Shown piece after piece: positions 1-8,020 of a stretch of 37,257 bases of DNA. Where the stretch lies: assembly GCF_009766105.1 (NCBI RefSeq), contig NZ_LMUH01000025.1, positions 38,903 to 76,159 on the forward strand. The letters run 5' to 3'. Position 1 is the stretch's first letter, and each line of letters starts with the position of its first letter. This stretch comes from Granulicella sp. S156 (lineage in GTDB: Bacteria; Acidobacteriota; Terriglobia; Terriglobales; Acidobacteriaceae). The translations under genes and the position numbers were made by a program. The notes beneath the pieces are model-generated. The model saw nothing but the letters and a program-made list of their open reading frames with translations, searched no databases and was not told where the DNA came from.

Positions 1-295
1 ACTTCTTCACGTCTGGCAGCTGCAGGGCAAAGGAGCTTCGCAAGCCGTCATCGATCAGAATCGCAACTTGCGCGGCGGCGGGGTGGACCGGTGTCACACT
101 GGCGAGCGGTGTGGCGTGGCCGTTGATCTGCAAAGTCAGCAAAGCGGGATCGAGCGGCGTTCCACTCTTCGATTCGGCACTGATGAGCGCAGAGGTGGGA
201 ACCGGCCCTTCGGTCGGGACCTCCTGAGCAAGCATCGGAGCCGTAACAAGGGCGGCTAAGGAAGAAACAAGCAGTACACGGCGAAAAGCAATCAT
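1..295 (-). CDS. VWFA-related secreted protein, N-terminal part (runs off the window)
   Basis: Only the first 98 codons are inside the window; the 3' end is cut at base 1. The ATG at 295-293 opens a typical signal peptide: MIAFRR, a hydrophobic stretch, and a probable cleavage after LAQ near residue 23. The mature part has a segment with AESKSGTPLDPALLTLQING followed, after a short linker, by a hydrophobic strand and acidic turn VAILIDDGLRSSF. From family knowledge this order (short Ig-like N-terminal part, then a strand ending in IDDG) resembles the VWFA-related proteins abundant in acidobacteria, which are exported and of largely unknown role. The metal-binding DxSxS pattern is not intact here (DDGLRSS). 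The gene is separated from the TonB receptor gene by a terminator at 423-455, so it probably has its own promoter between 296 and 420. Identity is moderate confidence; the reading frame and signal peptide are clear. Confidence 0.6.
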   Translation of the reverse strand, partial: MIAFRRVLLVSSLAALVTAPMLAQEVPTEGPVPTSALISAESKSGTPLDPALLTLQINGHATPLASVTPVHPAAAQVAILIDDGLRSSFALQLPDVKK

Positions 296-422
296 GGCGA
301 ACCCCTTTACTCCTACTCTATTAGACGCGTAAAAGCATACCGAGATGCGGTCAGAGATGTCAGTATTTTGTTTCAATAGCCACGCCGCTTTGAGTTCGTG
401 GGGCAAAACCTCAATGGACGCA

Positions 423-455
423 AAAGAACTGCCACGGTTGCCGTGGCAGTTCTTT
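423..455 (-). terminator. Rho-independent-type terminator of the TonB receptor gene
   Basis: A 15-bp perfect stem (423-437 with 441-455) closes on a 3-base loop. On the minus strand it lies about 33 bases after the receptor stop codon and ends in CTTTTG, a short T run. It isolates the receptor gene from the VWFA-related gene further downstream. Confidence 0.85.
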
Positions 456-487
456 AGTCCCTGTGAACACTGCCTATTTTAGAACTA

Positions 488-2965
488 TTAGTCGCCACCC
501 AGCCTGATCTTCAGCCCCGTACGAAAGGTCAGCGGAAGCCCCGGATAGCCAATTGGACCGATGTGCTGGTTGTTGAGCAGGTTGTCGAATTGGGTGAAGA
601 ACAGTATGTGGTGCGGCAACATATAGGTTCCACCGAGGTCGAGCTTCACATAGCCGAAGTCAAGATTGTGGTTGGGCAGCAATAGCGTATCCGTGTTGTA
701 GATGTCCTCACCGTCCAGGTAGGTGGAATCGTCGCTCTTGCTGGCCATTGCTCCCTTGATCACGAAAGTAAACTTGCGCCGTGTGTATTCAGTATCGAAG
801 TACCCCGTATTTGGCGCTCGGCGGAATGGCCTGGCACCGACCAATGGACTTTCCGCGCCAATGGCAATCCCCGGAAAGTTGGGGTTCACGGTCGGAGTTC
901 CCTGCTGCGCCGCAACCGCATCGGAGGCAAACGACTGCAGCACTCTGGACGCAAGGTAGGTATATCCCGCACGGAACAGGAAGTGCTGTTTCGGTTGCCA
1001 TTGCAGTTCCGCCTCAGCCCCCTGGGCCCGGAAGGCCAGCGAGTTTACATAGGCATAGTAGTTGTAGATGAACGGAGCCGTCAGCCCGAAGTATTGCGCC
1101 AGAGCCTGTCCACTTACGCCTTCGAGTTGCCGGTCGAAGACATTGTGGAAGTAGCCGCCCTTCAGCACAAGCTTTTCGCCAAGGATGTTCTGATCAACGC
1201 CAAGATCAAACGTCCGAGAACGCTCCGCCGACTGTGGCCCAATATGGTAAGCGGCAATGTCAGCCGTATCTCCCGCATTCAGCAGCTGCGTGTAAAGACT
1301 GTTGCTCTCAAGAGAGAGAGTTGGCTCCTGCACTCCGGTCGCCGCGTTAGCACGCAGTCGTGTCCCGTGAAAGAACTTGCCTGACGACCGCACCGGAACG
1401 TAGCTCAACCCGAGCCTGGGTGTCCCTGCAATGCCGTATAGATGGTTCTTCTCTAATGCTCCACCGGCCGAGTAGAACAACCGATTCCAGAACTCGCCCT
1501 GGAACTGCAGGTTGTACTCGAAGTTCGTACGTTGCGTCTTCTCATGCTCATCGAACGAGGGATAGTTAAAGCTTCCCCGCTCGTTGTCGTAACGAAAGCC
1601 GAACAGGCCAATGAAGTGCGGGGAGAAGCTATAGTCACTCTGGTAATAGAGCTGGTCACGGTTGGAGTCCTGGTCGTCATCTGATCCGAAGATCGCGGCC
1701 TGGCCGGTGACGCTGTAGCCATTGGCTCCGCGAATTGTCACGGTATTGCCAAAGTACTCGGGGCCATAGATCGGCGTATCGATCAACGTACCCACCTGGC
1801 CGAACTGCTGCGCCTGCTCGCGCTTGCGAGCGATACTGTAACGTACCAGATTGTGCCAGTTCCCCTTGTAACGATTCTCGAGCGTAATGCCCGAGAACAG
1901 GTCCTGGTCCCCCTGCTTACCGTCGTTCACGAGGCCGAAAAAGTCGTACGCTCCCGGCAGCCCTGTCGCAGAATCCGCGTTGCGGATCGTAAACCGCACC
2001 TGGGTATTGCCATTGATGTCATAGCCAAGATTGATGGCCGACGTTCCGGAGTGATATTCATCCAACTGCAACGCGTTCGAGGTGTCGAGGCGCGAGAAGG
2101 CGCCGAAGTAGTCGAACTTCTGTTCCGTCCCGCTGAGCGTGAACTCATTGCGATAGGTGTGCAGGTTGCCCGCATCGCCTGAATAGGTCAGCAGCGGCAC
2201 CTCCGTCGTGCCGCGCGGCGTCGTGATGGCGATCACGCTGGCTCCTGCATCCGTGCCATACATCGCCGAGTCCGGGCCGCGAACCAGCTCTAGCTTGCCC
2301 ACGGCGGTCGAGCTGACGGTGCCAAAGTCGAACGTGCCGCCTACATCGTCCGCAGGTATTCCATCGATCGTTACCAGGTTCGCGGTGGAGTTGCCACCAC
2401 GCAGGAACAGCGACGCTACACCGCCCGTCTGTCCCGTCTGCACCAGAAACGCCCCTGGAGTCAGGCGCATCTCGTCGACGACGCCAAGATCCAAGTCGAA
2501 CTTTTCACCCTGAATCACACTGACGGGTGCGGTGAGCTGCGGCAATGGCGTTGGAATGCCGGTCGCGGTTACTGAGATATCCTGCCGCACTGTGTTGGTT
2601 GCGAGCACGACATCTTTTTCTAGGACATCCGTCGCGCCGCTATAGAAGTCTTCTCCAATGGACGGGAGAAACCCTTGCGCCGAACCCAGCAGCGTAAATC
2701 GCCCAGCGTCCGCCCAGCGAATCTCATAGGAGCCATCCGGTCCCGCGTAGGCAATGGCGGCCACCTTACCGGCCTCAATGAGCTGCACGCGGGCTCTGGA
2801 TACAGGCTTGCCCAGCACATCGGTCACATGCCCGCGAACGACTACAGCATTCGCTACCGTTGCTGATGAAACAAGAAGAGAGAGCGCGAACGCTGCGCGG
2901 TGCCGTCGAACAGCAGGTAGAGACAGCCTGACCGCTGGGCGGCGCAGTGAAGAAAGAGAACGCAT
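488..2965 (-). CDS. TonB-dependent outer-membrane receptor, probably for cobalamin (BtuB-like role)
   Basis: An 825-residue outer-membrane receptor. From the chosen start: signal peptide 1-40 ending ANA; a carboxypeptidase-regulatory-like beta-sandwich about 41-122 (VVVRGHVTD...GPDGSYEIRW); a plug domain about 128-255 with RGGNSTANLVTIDGIP and LVRGPDSAMYGTDAGA; then a long beta-barrel. The frame is open upstream to 3043, but bases 3025-3040 are the B12 box of a riboswitch, so that region is leader RNA. The ATG at 2965 is followed at once by a signal peptide and preceded by GGAGGAG at 2983-2977. The cobalamin riboswitch directly upstream suggests that this receptor imports cobalamin or a related corrinoid; the N-terminal extra domain and length are more like acidobacterial/Bacteroidetes-type receptors than enterobacterial BtuB, so substrate is inference. 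A terminator follows at 423-455. Confidence 0.9.
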   Translation of the reverse strand: MRSLSSLRRPAVRLSLPAVRRHRAAFALSLLVSSATVANAVVVRGHVTDVLGKPVSRARVQLIEAGKVAAIAYAGPDGSYEIRWADAGRFTLLGSAQGFLPSIGEDFYSGATDVLEKDVVLATNTVRQDISVTATGIPTPLPQLTAPVSVIQGEKFDLDLGVVDEMRLTPGAFLVQTGQTGGVASLFLRGGNSTANLVTIDGIPADDVGGTFDFGTVSSTAVGKLELVRGPDSAMYGTDAGASVIAITTPRGTTEVPLLTYSGDAGNLHTYRNEFTLSGTEQKFDYFGAFSRLDTSNALQLDEYHSGTSAINLGYDINGNTQVRFTIRNADSATGLPGAYDFFGLVNDGKQGDQDLFSGITLENRYKGNWHNLVRYSIARKREQAQQFGQVGTLIDTPIYGPEYFGNTVTIRGANGYSVTGQAAIFGSDDDQDSNRDQLYYQSDYSFSPHFIGLFGFRYDNERGSFNYPSFDEHEKTQRTNFEYNLQFQGEFWNRLFYSAGGALEKNHLYGIAGTPRLGLSYVPVRSSGKFFHGTRLRANAATGVQEPTLSLESNSLYTQLLNAGDTADIAAYHIGPQSAERSRTFDLGVDQNILGEKLVLKGGYFHNVFDRQLEGVSGQALAQYFGLTAPFIYNYYAYVNSLAFRAQGAEAELQWQPKQHFLFRAGYTYLASRVLQSFASDAVAAQQGTPTVNPNFPGIAIGAESPLVGARPFRRAPNTGYFDTEYTRRKFTFVIKGAMASKSDDSTYLDGEDIYNTDTLLLPNHNLDFGYVKLDLGGTYMLPHHILFFTQFDNLLNNQHIGPIGYPGLPLTFRTGLKIRLGGD

Positions 2966-2976
2966 AAACAGATAGA

Positions 2977-3001
2977 CTCCTCCGCTCCCCCATCGGGAGC
3001 G
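2977..3001 (-). promoter_or_regulatory. Ribosome binding site and adjoining hairpin of the receptor gene (possible riboswitch expression platform)
   Basis: GGAGGAG (2983-2977) lies 11 bases before the ATG at 2965. A perfect 7-bp stem with 5-base loop (2983-2989 with 2995-3001) abuts it and shares one base with it. It lies between the B12 box and the start codon, where riboswitches normally place their regulatory element. No T run follows, so translation control is more likely than termination. The hairpin is seen; its role is inference. Confidence 0.5.
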
Positions 3002-3023
3002 TGGCAAGCTTAAGCGCAGAGAA

Positions 3024-3280
3024 ACCGGTCTCCTGACTGGCACGATTTCAAAGCTGGCTTTATTGTTGGGAACATCCCTTCCCGACGCAGCCTTCTAGAG
3101 CCAAGCAATCAGTGGGAGCTTCCCAAAGCCATCTTAACCCGGCGCATTTGCAGGGTGCGCGCTTCACAGTTGCGGGGCAGTGGCGGAGTTTAACCGCGCT
3201 TCCCGAACATTTCCATGCGGCAGTTGGTGGAGGTACGCAATGCCGCAAAAGCAGCATCACAGGAGGTTCTGGTGAACCTC
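3024..3280 (-). promoter_or_regulatory. Cobalamin (B12) riboswitch aptamer
   Basis: Read on the minus strand the hallmark elements occur in order: a GGGAAG followed by a GCGGTTAAACTCCGC stem, the conserved GCCACTGCCCCGCAACTGTG stretch around 3195-3172, a second CCCACTG...CGGGAAGG element around 3120-3078, and the terminal B12 box CCAGTCAGGAGACCGG at 3040-3025. These match the cobalamin riboswitch consensus well. A 7-bp hairpin (3263-3280) marks the approximate 5' edge, so that end is uncertain by some tens of bases. The aptamer precedes the TonB receptor start by about 60 bases; in known examples B12 binding represses transporter expression. Confidence 0.95.
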
Positions 3281-3464
3281 TAGTGTACGGCGTTCGCAGG
3301 GAAAATTGTGACGACACGAACGTTATGGGTGAGCTCGAAATGGGCAGGAGCGGTCGGGCTTTGCCCGATGCCCACCTTAGGCGCAAAGAACGCGCCGAAG
3401 ATGGGGCACCCGGATTATCGCCACACCCTGTAGAACTCACTTAGACATTATTGAGGCACAGCGA
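3281..3464. other. Spacer upstream of the riboswitch, weak promoter candidate
   Basis: No gene is supported. On the minus strand a TACACT (3287-3282) could be the -10 element of the riboswitch transcript, placing the start of transcription near the aptamer edge, but I see no good -35 at the right spacing. A small hairpin TCGGGC-TTT-GCCCGA (3354-3368) lacks a T run; it may help end the upstream radical SAM transcript. Confidence 0.3.
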
Positions 3465-5063
3465 TCAATCTCGTGGCAAAACCACAAACGGCGTTACCTC
3501 TTTCGGCATACCTGCAACCAGCGCCGTCCGCAGCAGTGCCGCTGTCGACGGCAAGGCCCACACCGGCGACTGCAACTCCGGCATCGGTCGTGCCTGAAAC
3601 AGCTTTTTGCACTGTCTCGCCGTCCAGCGAGCCCACGACTTCGACTTCTTCCGTCGTGCACTGTCGGTAGAGATTCCTGTTCCGGCATACATCTGCCGGT
3701 AGAGCTTGGAAAGAAACATGAACGCGATCCTGGACTTCAGGTTCGGGGTGCAGGCCGACCGCTGCCAAATGGCGCTCCAGTTGTAAAACCTGTCCCAGAC
3801 CTTTTGCGTGCGCTCGCGAATCTCATCCGAGCTCATCGACGGATGCGGCGTGAACATCTTGGGCCGAACCGCTGTCGGGATCAACCAATAGCGTGTGATC
3901 GGCACATCACCCACCAGCGTGGGGTTCTTGGCCTGTTCTTTCTCCCAACGTGCAAAATCGACGGTTCCCGGAAACGGCGTCATCATCACGAACTGCGCGA
4001 AGGTCACGCCGGCCTTCAACGCCATCGCTACGGTAGCGTCGAAGGTGGCCGGCTTGTCGGTTGGAAGCCCGAAGATGAACGAACCAAGCACATGCACGCC
4101 ATGTTTCTTGAATGTCTGCAACTGCTTTGCGAGGGCCTCGCCTGAGTAGTTGAAGTCTTTGAAGACGGCCTTGAGGCCTTCCGGAGTGACCGCCTCAACA
4201 CCTACGAGAGCACCCTTGATATTGGCCTTCCGCATCGCGTCAAGATACTCGCCGTCCTCGCCTGCCTCCATCGTGATCTGGGTGAAGAACACCATGTCTT
4301 TAGGCAGCTTCGCCAGCTCTTCCATGAGCTGAAAACGTTCCTTGCGAATCGCCGTTAGCTCTTCCACTTTGGCGGTATTGTTCTGCTCGCGGGCAAGACG
4401 GAGATCGGTCAGTGTCACCGGATAGAAGTTGTCGTCGGCAAGCGCAATAAACCGAAAACCCAGGCGCCGCAGATCGATGATCTCGTCGACCACGCTTTGA
4501 AACTGGCGCTGCCGCGGCTGTTGGCCGTCCGTGCGCCAGACGCTGCAAAAGGAGCAGTGCTTGGGGCATCCGCGAATGGTCTGTACCGAAGCCCACATGT
4601 ATTTATCAGCAGCCATCAGGTCCCAGCGCGCGGCCAGAAACTGGTTGCCTTCGATACGTCCGCCTTCGTAGATTCTCTCCGGCGTGCCCGCGAGGCAATC
4701 GACGACGGCGTTGCCCCATGCAATATCTCCATCACCCTTCACCACGGCATGGGCTTCCCCACGCTCAAAGGCCTCTTCAGGAAACAGTGTGGCGTGAATG
4801 CCGCCATAAACCACCCAGGCTCCACGAGCGCGCGCGATGCGGCCAACCTCATAGCCGCGCAGCGCGTTGCCGGTATGGACGCTGATCCCGACGATGTCGC
4901 CCGGCAGAATGCTCTCCGGAACGACCTGTTCCAGAGATTCATCCACAAGGATGGGATCGCCTGCAATTTGAGGCGTTGCTGCGGCCAATACAAACAGCCA
5001 TCTGGGAGTAATGACGGCCGTACCAAAAGAGTTGTCGCTGGGATTTATGAGATGAACACTCAT
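3465..5063 (-). CDS. B12-binding-domain radical SAM protein
   Basis: A 532-residue protein. An N-terminal Rossmann-like cobalamin-binding-type domain covers about 1-125 (SVHTGNALRGYEVGR, VVYGGIHATLFPEEA), with no clear DxHxxG lower-ligand motif. The radical SAM core follows, with the cluster motif CPKHCSFC giving C166, C170 and C173, then a TIM-barrel-type segment (DDNFYP, GVEAVTPEGL, SFIFGLPTDKPATF). The C-terminal part of about 150 residues (GTGISTDSARRKKSKSW) is unassigned. The family includes lipid methylases and ring-forming enzymes such as HpnP/HpnR/BchE-like proteins; the actual substrate cannot be read from sequence. I prefer the ATG at 5063 (AAAGG nine bases upstream) over an in-frame TTG at 5072. 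It lies upstream of the B12 riboswitch and receptor on the same strand, so enzyme and cofactor importer are neighbours. Confidence 0.85.
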   Translation of the reverse strand: MSVHLINPSDNSFGTAVITPRWLFVLAAATPQIAGDPILVDESLEQVVPESILPGDIVGISVHTGNALRGYEVGRIARARGAWVVYGGIHATLFPEEAFERGEAHAVVKGDGDIAWGNAVVDCLAGTPERIYEGGRIEGNQFLAARWDLMAADKYMWASVQTIRGCPKHCSFCSVWRTDGQQPRQRQFQSVVDEIIDLRRLGFRFIALADDNFYPVTLTDLRLAREQNNTAKVEELTAIRKERFQLMEELAKLPKDMVFFTQITMEAGEDGEYLDAMRKANIKGALVGVEAVTPEGLKAVFKDFNYSGEALAKQLQTFKKHGVHVLGSFIFGLPTDKPATFDATVAMALKAGVTFAQFVMMTPFPGTVDFARWEKEQAKNPTLVGDVPITRYWLIPTAVRPKMFTPHPSMSSDEIRERTQKVWDRFYNWSAIWQRSACTPNLKSRIAFMFLSKLYRQMYAGTGISTDSARRKKSKSWARWTARQCKKLFQARPMPELQSPVWALPSTAALLRTALVAGMPKEVTPFVVLPRD

Positions 5064-5263
5064 CGAATCCAACCTTTCCTCGTACGAGTGCGGTGGCTTC
5101 AGAGAGTGTCTTCACAATGAGACGAATCGAGGGAATGGGATTCGCCGATCGCGGGTCTTCCCGCCGGAACTATGTCGTCCATCATACATAAGGACTATTG
5201 CAGTCCTGCTGCTGAGGAGGGTTTATGGGGATTAACGGGGAGTTGAGGGAGGTTTTTGATGGG

Positions 5264-6241
5264 TTAGTGCAAGAGGCTCTCTTCCGAGGGCTTCATCCTC
5301 ACGATGCGATCCACCGTGTAGGGGGTGCGCTGGCTCTGTGTAAAGAAGTGACGCACTTGTAGTTCGCCAAGCAGGCCGACGCCCACCAGTTGAATGCCCG
5401 CCAGGATCAACACTGCAGCGATGATAAACCACGGAGCATGTTCACCCGCAACATCGTGGCCTGTGAGCAGCTTATGGACCAGCAGCCAGATCGCGATGCC
5501 TCCGCCCGAAAAAATACTGAGCGCCCCAAAACCACCGAAGAAGTGCAGCGGCCTGGTCATGTATTTGAGCAGAAAGCGGATCGTCAGCAGATCAAAGAAC
5601 ACCCGGAAGGTGCGGGAGATGCCGTAGTGGCTGCGGCCTGCCTCGCGCGCCGGGTTCGAGATCGGAATCTCGCAGATACTGGCACCGTACCAGCTCGCCA
5701 GTGCGGGGATAAACCGGTGCATCTCCCCGTACAGCGGAATATTGTGAATGACTTCGCGGCGATAGGCTTTGAACGTCGTGCCGAAGTCGTGAATGTCCAC
5801 ACCTGAGAGCCGCGCCATTAGCCAGTTGGCAATGCGCGAAGGCACCCGGCGCAGCACCATGTTGTCTCCCCGTTGCGAACGCCATCCGCTGACGACGTCA
5901 TACCCCTCCTCCAGCTTGGAGAGGAACGCCGGAATCTCCGTCGGGTCATGCTGCAGATCGCCGTCCATGGCGAGAACATACTCGCCTGAGGCGTGGTCAA
6001 AACCCGCTGCCAACGCCGAGGTCTGGCCAAAGTTCCGGCGCAGCTTCACCAGAAGCACCCGCGAGTCGACGGCCGCAATCTCTTCCAGCAGACGGTAGGT
6101 GCGATCGCGCGAGCCATCGTCGACGAAGACCATCTCAAAACTCGCGCCGACGTGTTCCATTACGTCCTTTACGCGGTCATAGAGCTTGGTTACGTTCTCT
6201 TCTTCGTTATGAAATGGGACGACGATGGAGTATCTAGGCAC
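5264..6241 (-). CDS. Family 2 glycosyltransferase, polyprenyl-phosphate sugar transferase type (GtrB/DPM1-like)
   Basis: A 325-residue GT2. Residues 1-220 are the GT-A domain: SIVVPFHNEEEN at the start, FVDDGSRDRT, the DxD-like AMDGDLQHDP, and a FGTTFKAYRREV segment typical of the dolichol/undecaprenyl-phosphate glycosyltransferases. Two or more C-terminal membrane segments follow (FFGGFGALSIFSGGGIAIWLL and a second around 265-290) and a short cytosolic tail. From the family, it should load a sugar onto a polyprenyl phosphate at the inner membrane. It starts with GTG at 6241; the upstream region has no strong ribosome binding site, and the ORF is otherwise isolated: 200 bases separate it from the radical SAM gene downstream, and the tRNA lies upstream on the other strand. 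Confidence 0.88.
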   Translation of the reverse strand: MPRYSIVVPFHNEEENVTKLYDRVKDVMEHVGASFEMVFVDDGSRDRTYRLLEEIAAVDSRVLLVKLRRNFGQTSALAAGFDHASGEYVLAMDGDLQHDPTEIPAFLSKLEEGYDVVSGWRSQRGDNMVLRRVPSRIANWLMARLSGVDIHDFGTTFKAYRREVIHNIPLYGEMHRFIPALASWYGASICEIPISNPAREAGRSHYGISRTFRVFFDLLTIRFLLKYMTRPLHFFGGFGALSIFSGGGIAIWLLVHKLLTGHDVAGEHAPWFIIAAVLILAGIQLVGVGLLGELQVRHFFTQSQRTPYTVDRIVRMKPSEESLLH

Positions 6242-6346
6242 AACTTAGATTTTACGCCGGAGGCGGCCTCTGTGGCGCGGTACACTACATGAAGTGGATT
6301 GGAACGAACCCTCTTCGGTACGCTGCGGTCCTCCCTCTCAACACAT

Positions 6347-6423
6347 GGCCCGGTAGCTCAGTTGCATAGAGCAGCGCACTCCTAACGCGAAGGTCGCAGG
6401 TTGGACTCCTGCCCGGGCCACCA
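6347..6423 (+). tRNA. tRNA-Arg (anticodon CCU), with unusual changes
   Basis: A 77-base tRNA with encoded CCA. The acceptor stem (6347-6353 with 6413-6419) and T stem (6396-6400 with 6408-6412) are perfect; the D stem GCTC/GAGC is intact and arm lengths are canonical. The anticodon loop CTCCTAA (6379-6385) reads CCU. Odd points: position 19 is C (6365) and position 56 is G (6403), the reverse of the near-universal G19-C56 tertiary pair; the anticodon stem GCGCA/CGCGA has only three Watson-Crick pairs, with G27/A43 and A31/C39 mismatches. It may be a functional but divergent tRNA, or one that is decaying. Confidence 0.85.
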
Positions 6424-6514
6424 CGAATCCACAAATTGGCAAGAATCAGGCGCTTTCTGCGTAAACCGCCCGATCGAAAATCGGCATCCTACGGTAAATA
6501 AGGGGGATTTGCAG

Positions 6515-6682
6515 ATGATAGATATCGATCTTATTGTTCGGGCTCTTCGCGCTCGCGGCCACAGCGTTGGAAATGTGATCTCTGTTCCCGAAAACGCTGG
6601 AGAATATGAGATTTATGTAGACGGAAGCCTTCTCAGCCTGGCGGAAGCGGTTAGTTTGCTCGAAGCAGCCGAACCCAAGTAG
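6515..6682 (+). CDS. Small hypothetical protein, 55 residues
   Basis: The ATG at 6515 is preceded by AGGGGG at 6501-6506 with an 8-base gap, an excellent ribosome binding site. The longer open frame from 6401 would begin inside the tRNA T loop and is not credible. The product is acidic and soluble: MIDIDLIVRALRARGHSV, then a short beta-like segment EYEIYVDGSLLSLAEAVSLL. No domain is recognised; the pattern (helix, strand, YVDG turn, helix) suggests a tiny alpha/beta fold. It lies between the tRNA and ispG on the same strand, 49 bases before ispG, and may be cotranscribed with it. Confidence 0.65.
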   Translation: MIDIDLIVRALRARGHSVGNVISVPENAGEYEIYVDGSLLSLAEAVSLLEAAEPK

Positions 6683-6731
6683 GTATCCGGACCACATCGC
6701 AATTCCCTCAAACTGCTAAAATTGCAGTTGT

Positions 6732-7964
6732 ATGCCAGCTATTCACCGCAGAAAAACCGTCACCGTCAACGTAGGTGGCGTCCGCGTCGGCTCCGATGCT
6801 CCAGTCGTCGTGCAGTCGATGACCAATACCGACACCGCCGACATCGAGAGCACTGTCCAACAGGTCGCCGCGCTGGCCCGAGCCGGCTCCGAACTCGTCC
6901 GTATCACGGTCAACAATGACGAGGCGGCAAAAGCGGTTCCCTATATCGTCGAAGGCATACAAAAGAAGGGCTGGAACACGCCCATCGTCGGCGACTTCCA
7001 CTACAACGGCCATCTGCTGCTGCGGAAGTATCCCGACTGCGCCAAAGCGCTCTCCAAGTACAGAATCAATCCCGGCAACGTGTCCATCGGCCGCAAGGAC
7101 GACGACAACTTCCGCACCATGGTTGAGGCTGCGGTCGAATACCAGAAGCCTGTGCGTATCGGCGTCAACTGGGGCTCACTCGACCAGGCGCTGCTCACTC
7201 GCATGATGGATGAGAACTCCAAGGCTGCTGAACCCAAGGACGCACGCGACGTCATGATGGAGGCGATGGTGGTGTCCGCATTGGACAATGCCGCCGCCGC
7301 CGAACGCTATGGTCTGCGCCGCGATCAGATCATCCTCTCGGCTAAGGTCTCCGGGGTTCGTGACCTCGTCGATGTCTATACCGAACTTGCCTCGCGCTGC
7401 GACTACACGCTGCACCTCGGACTCACCGAAGCGGGCATGGGCATGAAGGGCGTCGTGGCCTCCACCGCCGGCCTCGCTCCCCTGCTGCTTGCGGGGATTG
7501 GCGACACCATCCGCGTCAGCCTGACGCCTACCCCCGGCGGCGACCGTTCCGAAGAGGTCCGCTGCGCGCAACAGATTCTGCAGTCCCTCTCGATCCGCAG
7601 CTTTATGCCGCAGGTCACAAGCTGCCCCGGCTGCGGACGCACTACGAGCACCTACTTCCAGGAGCTCGCCGAACGCATCCAGAACTATCTCGTCGAGTCC
7701 ATGCCGGAGTGGAAGAAGCAGTTCCCCGGCGTCGAAGAGTTGAAGCTCGCGGTCATGGGATGCATCGTCAATGGACCTGGCGAATCCAAGCACGCGAATA
7801 TCGGGATCTCCCTGCCCGGTACGTTTGAGGAGCCCAAAGCCCCGGTCTATGTCGACGGCAAACTCTTCACCACTCTCAAGGGTGACCGTATCGTCGAGGA
7901 GTTCCAGGTCATCCTGGATGAGTATGTCCAGAAGCGCTATGGGCATCAACTCGTCGAGGTATAA
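6732..7964 (+). CDS. ispG: 4-hydroxy-3-methylbut-2-en-1-yl diphosphate synthase (GcpE/IspG)
   Basis: A 410-residue protein matching bacterial IspG along its length. It converts methylerythritol cyclodiphosphate to HMBPP, the penultimate step of the non-mevalonate isoprenoid pathway, in the cytosol. The N-terminal TIM barrel starts with [20 protein letters not shown]; the C-terminal iron-sulfur domain has TSCPGCGR (C298, C301) and [11 protein letters not shown] (C344), the three cysteine ligands of the 4Fe-4S cluster. HLGLTEAG and [12 protein letters not shown] are also family signatures. The ribosome binding site before the ATG is weak. The gene ends at a perfect bidirectional terminator shared with the convergent GT2 gene. 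Confidence 0.97.
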   Translation: MPAIHRRKTVTVNVGGVRVGSDAPVVVQSMTNTDTADIESTVQQVAALARAGSELVRITVNNDEAAKAVPYIVEGIQKKGWNTPIVGDFHYNGHLLLRKYPDCAKALSKYRINPGNVSIGRKDDDNFRTMVEAAVEYQKPVRIGVNWGSLDQALLTRMMDENSKAAEPKDARDVMMEAMVVSALDNAAAAERYGLRRDQIILSAKVSGVRDLVDVYTELASRCDYTLHLGLTEAGMGMKGVVASTAGLAPLLLAGIGDTIRVSLTPTPGGDRSEEVRCAQQILQSLSIRSFMPQVTSCPGCGRTTSTYFQELAERIQNYLVESMPEWKKQFPGVEELKLAVMGCIVNGPGESKHANIGISLPGTFEEPKAPVYVDGKLFTTLKGDRIVEEFQVILDEYVQKRYGHQLVEV

Positions 7965-7990
7965 GACCAATCCCTTTGAAAGATAAGAGT

Positions 7991-8020
7991 AAAGAGGGGC
8001 GGCATATGCCGCCCCTCTTT
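7991..8020. terminator. Bidirectional terminator between ispG and the convergent GT2 gene
   Basis: A perfect 30-base palindrome: AAAGAGGGGCGGC and its complement around a central ATAT. The A and T ends give a U run on both strands. It lies 26 bases after the ispG stop, and its right end overlaps the stop codon of the minus-strand GT2 gene by two bases. Confidence 0.93.

Noticed and set aside
3448..3768. Minus-strand open frame of 106 codons at the end of the radical SAM gene
   Set aside because: Overlaps the radical SAM C-terminus in another frame with low-complexity sequence and no ribosome site; a shadow.
3465..5063. Identification of the radical SAM protein as tetraether synthase (Tes)
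   Set aside because: Tes has several extra cysteine sets for auxiliary clusters; this protein has one CxxxCxxC and few other cysteines.
6401..6514. Longer start of the small protein
   Set aside because: Would begin inside the T loop of the tRNA; the ATG at 6515 has a strong ribosome site.
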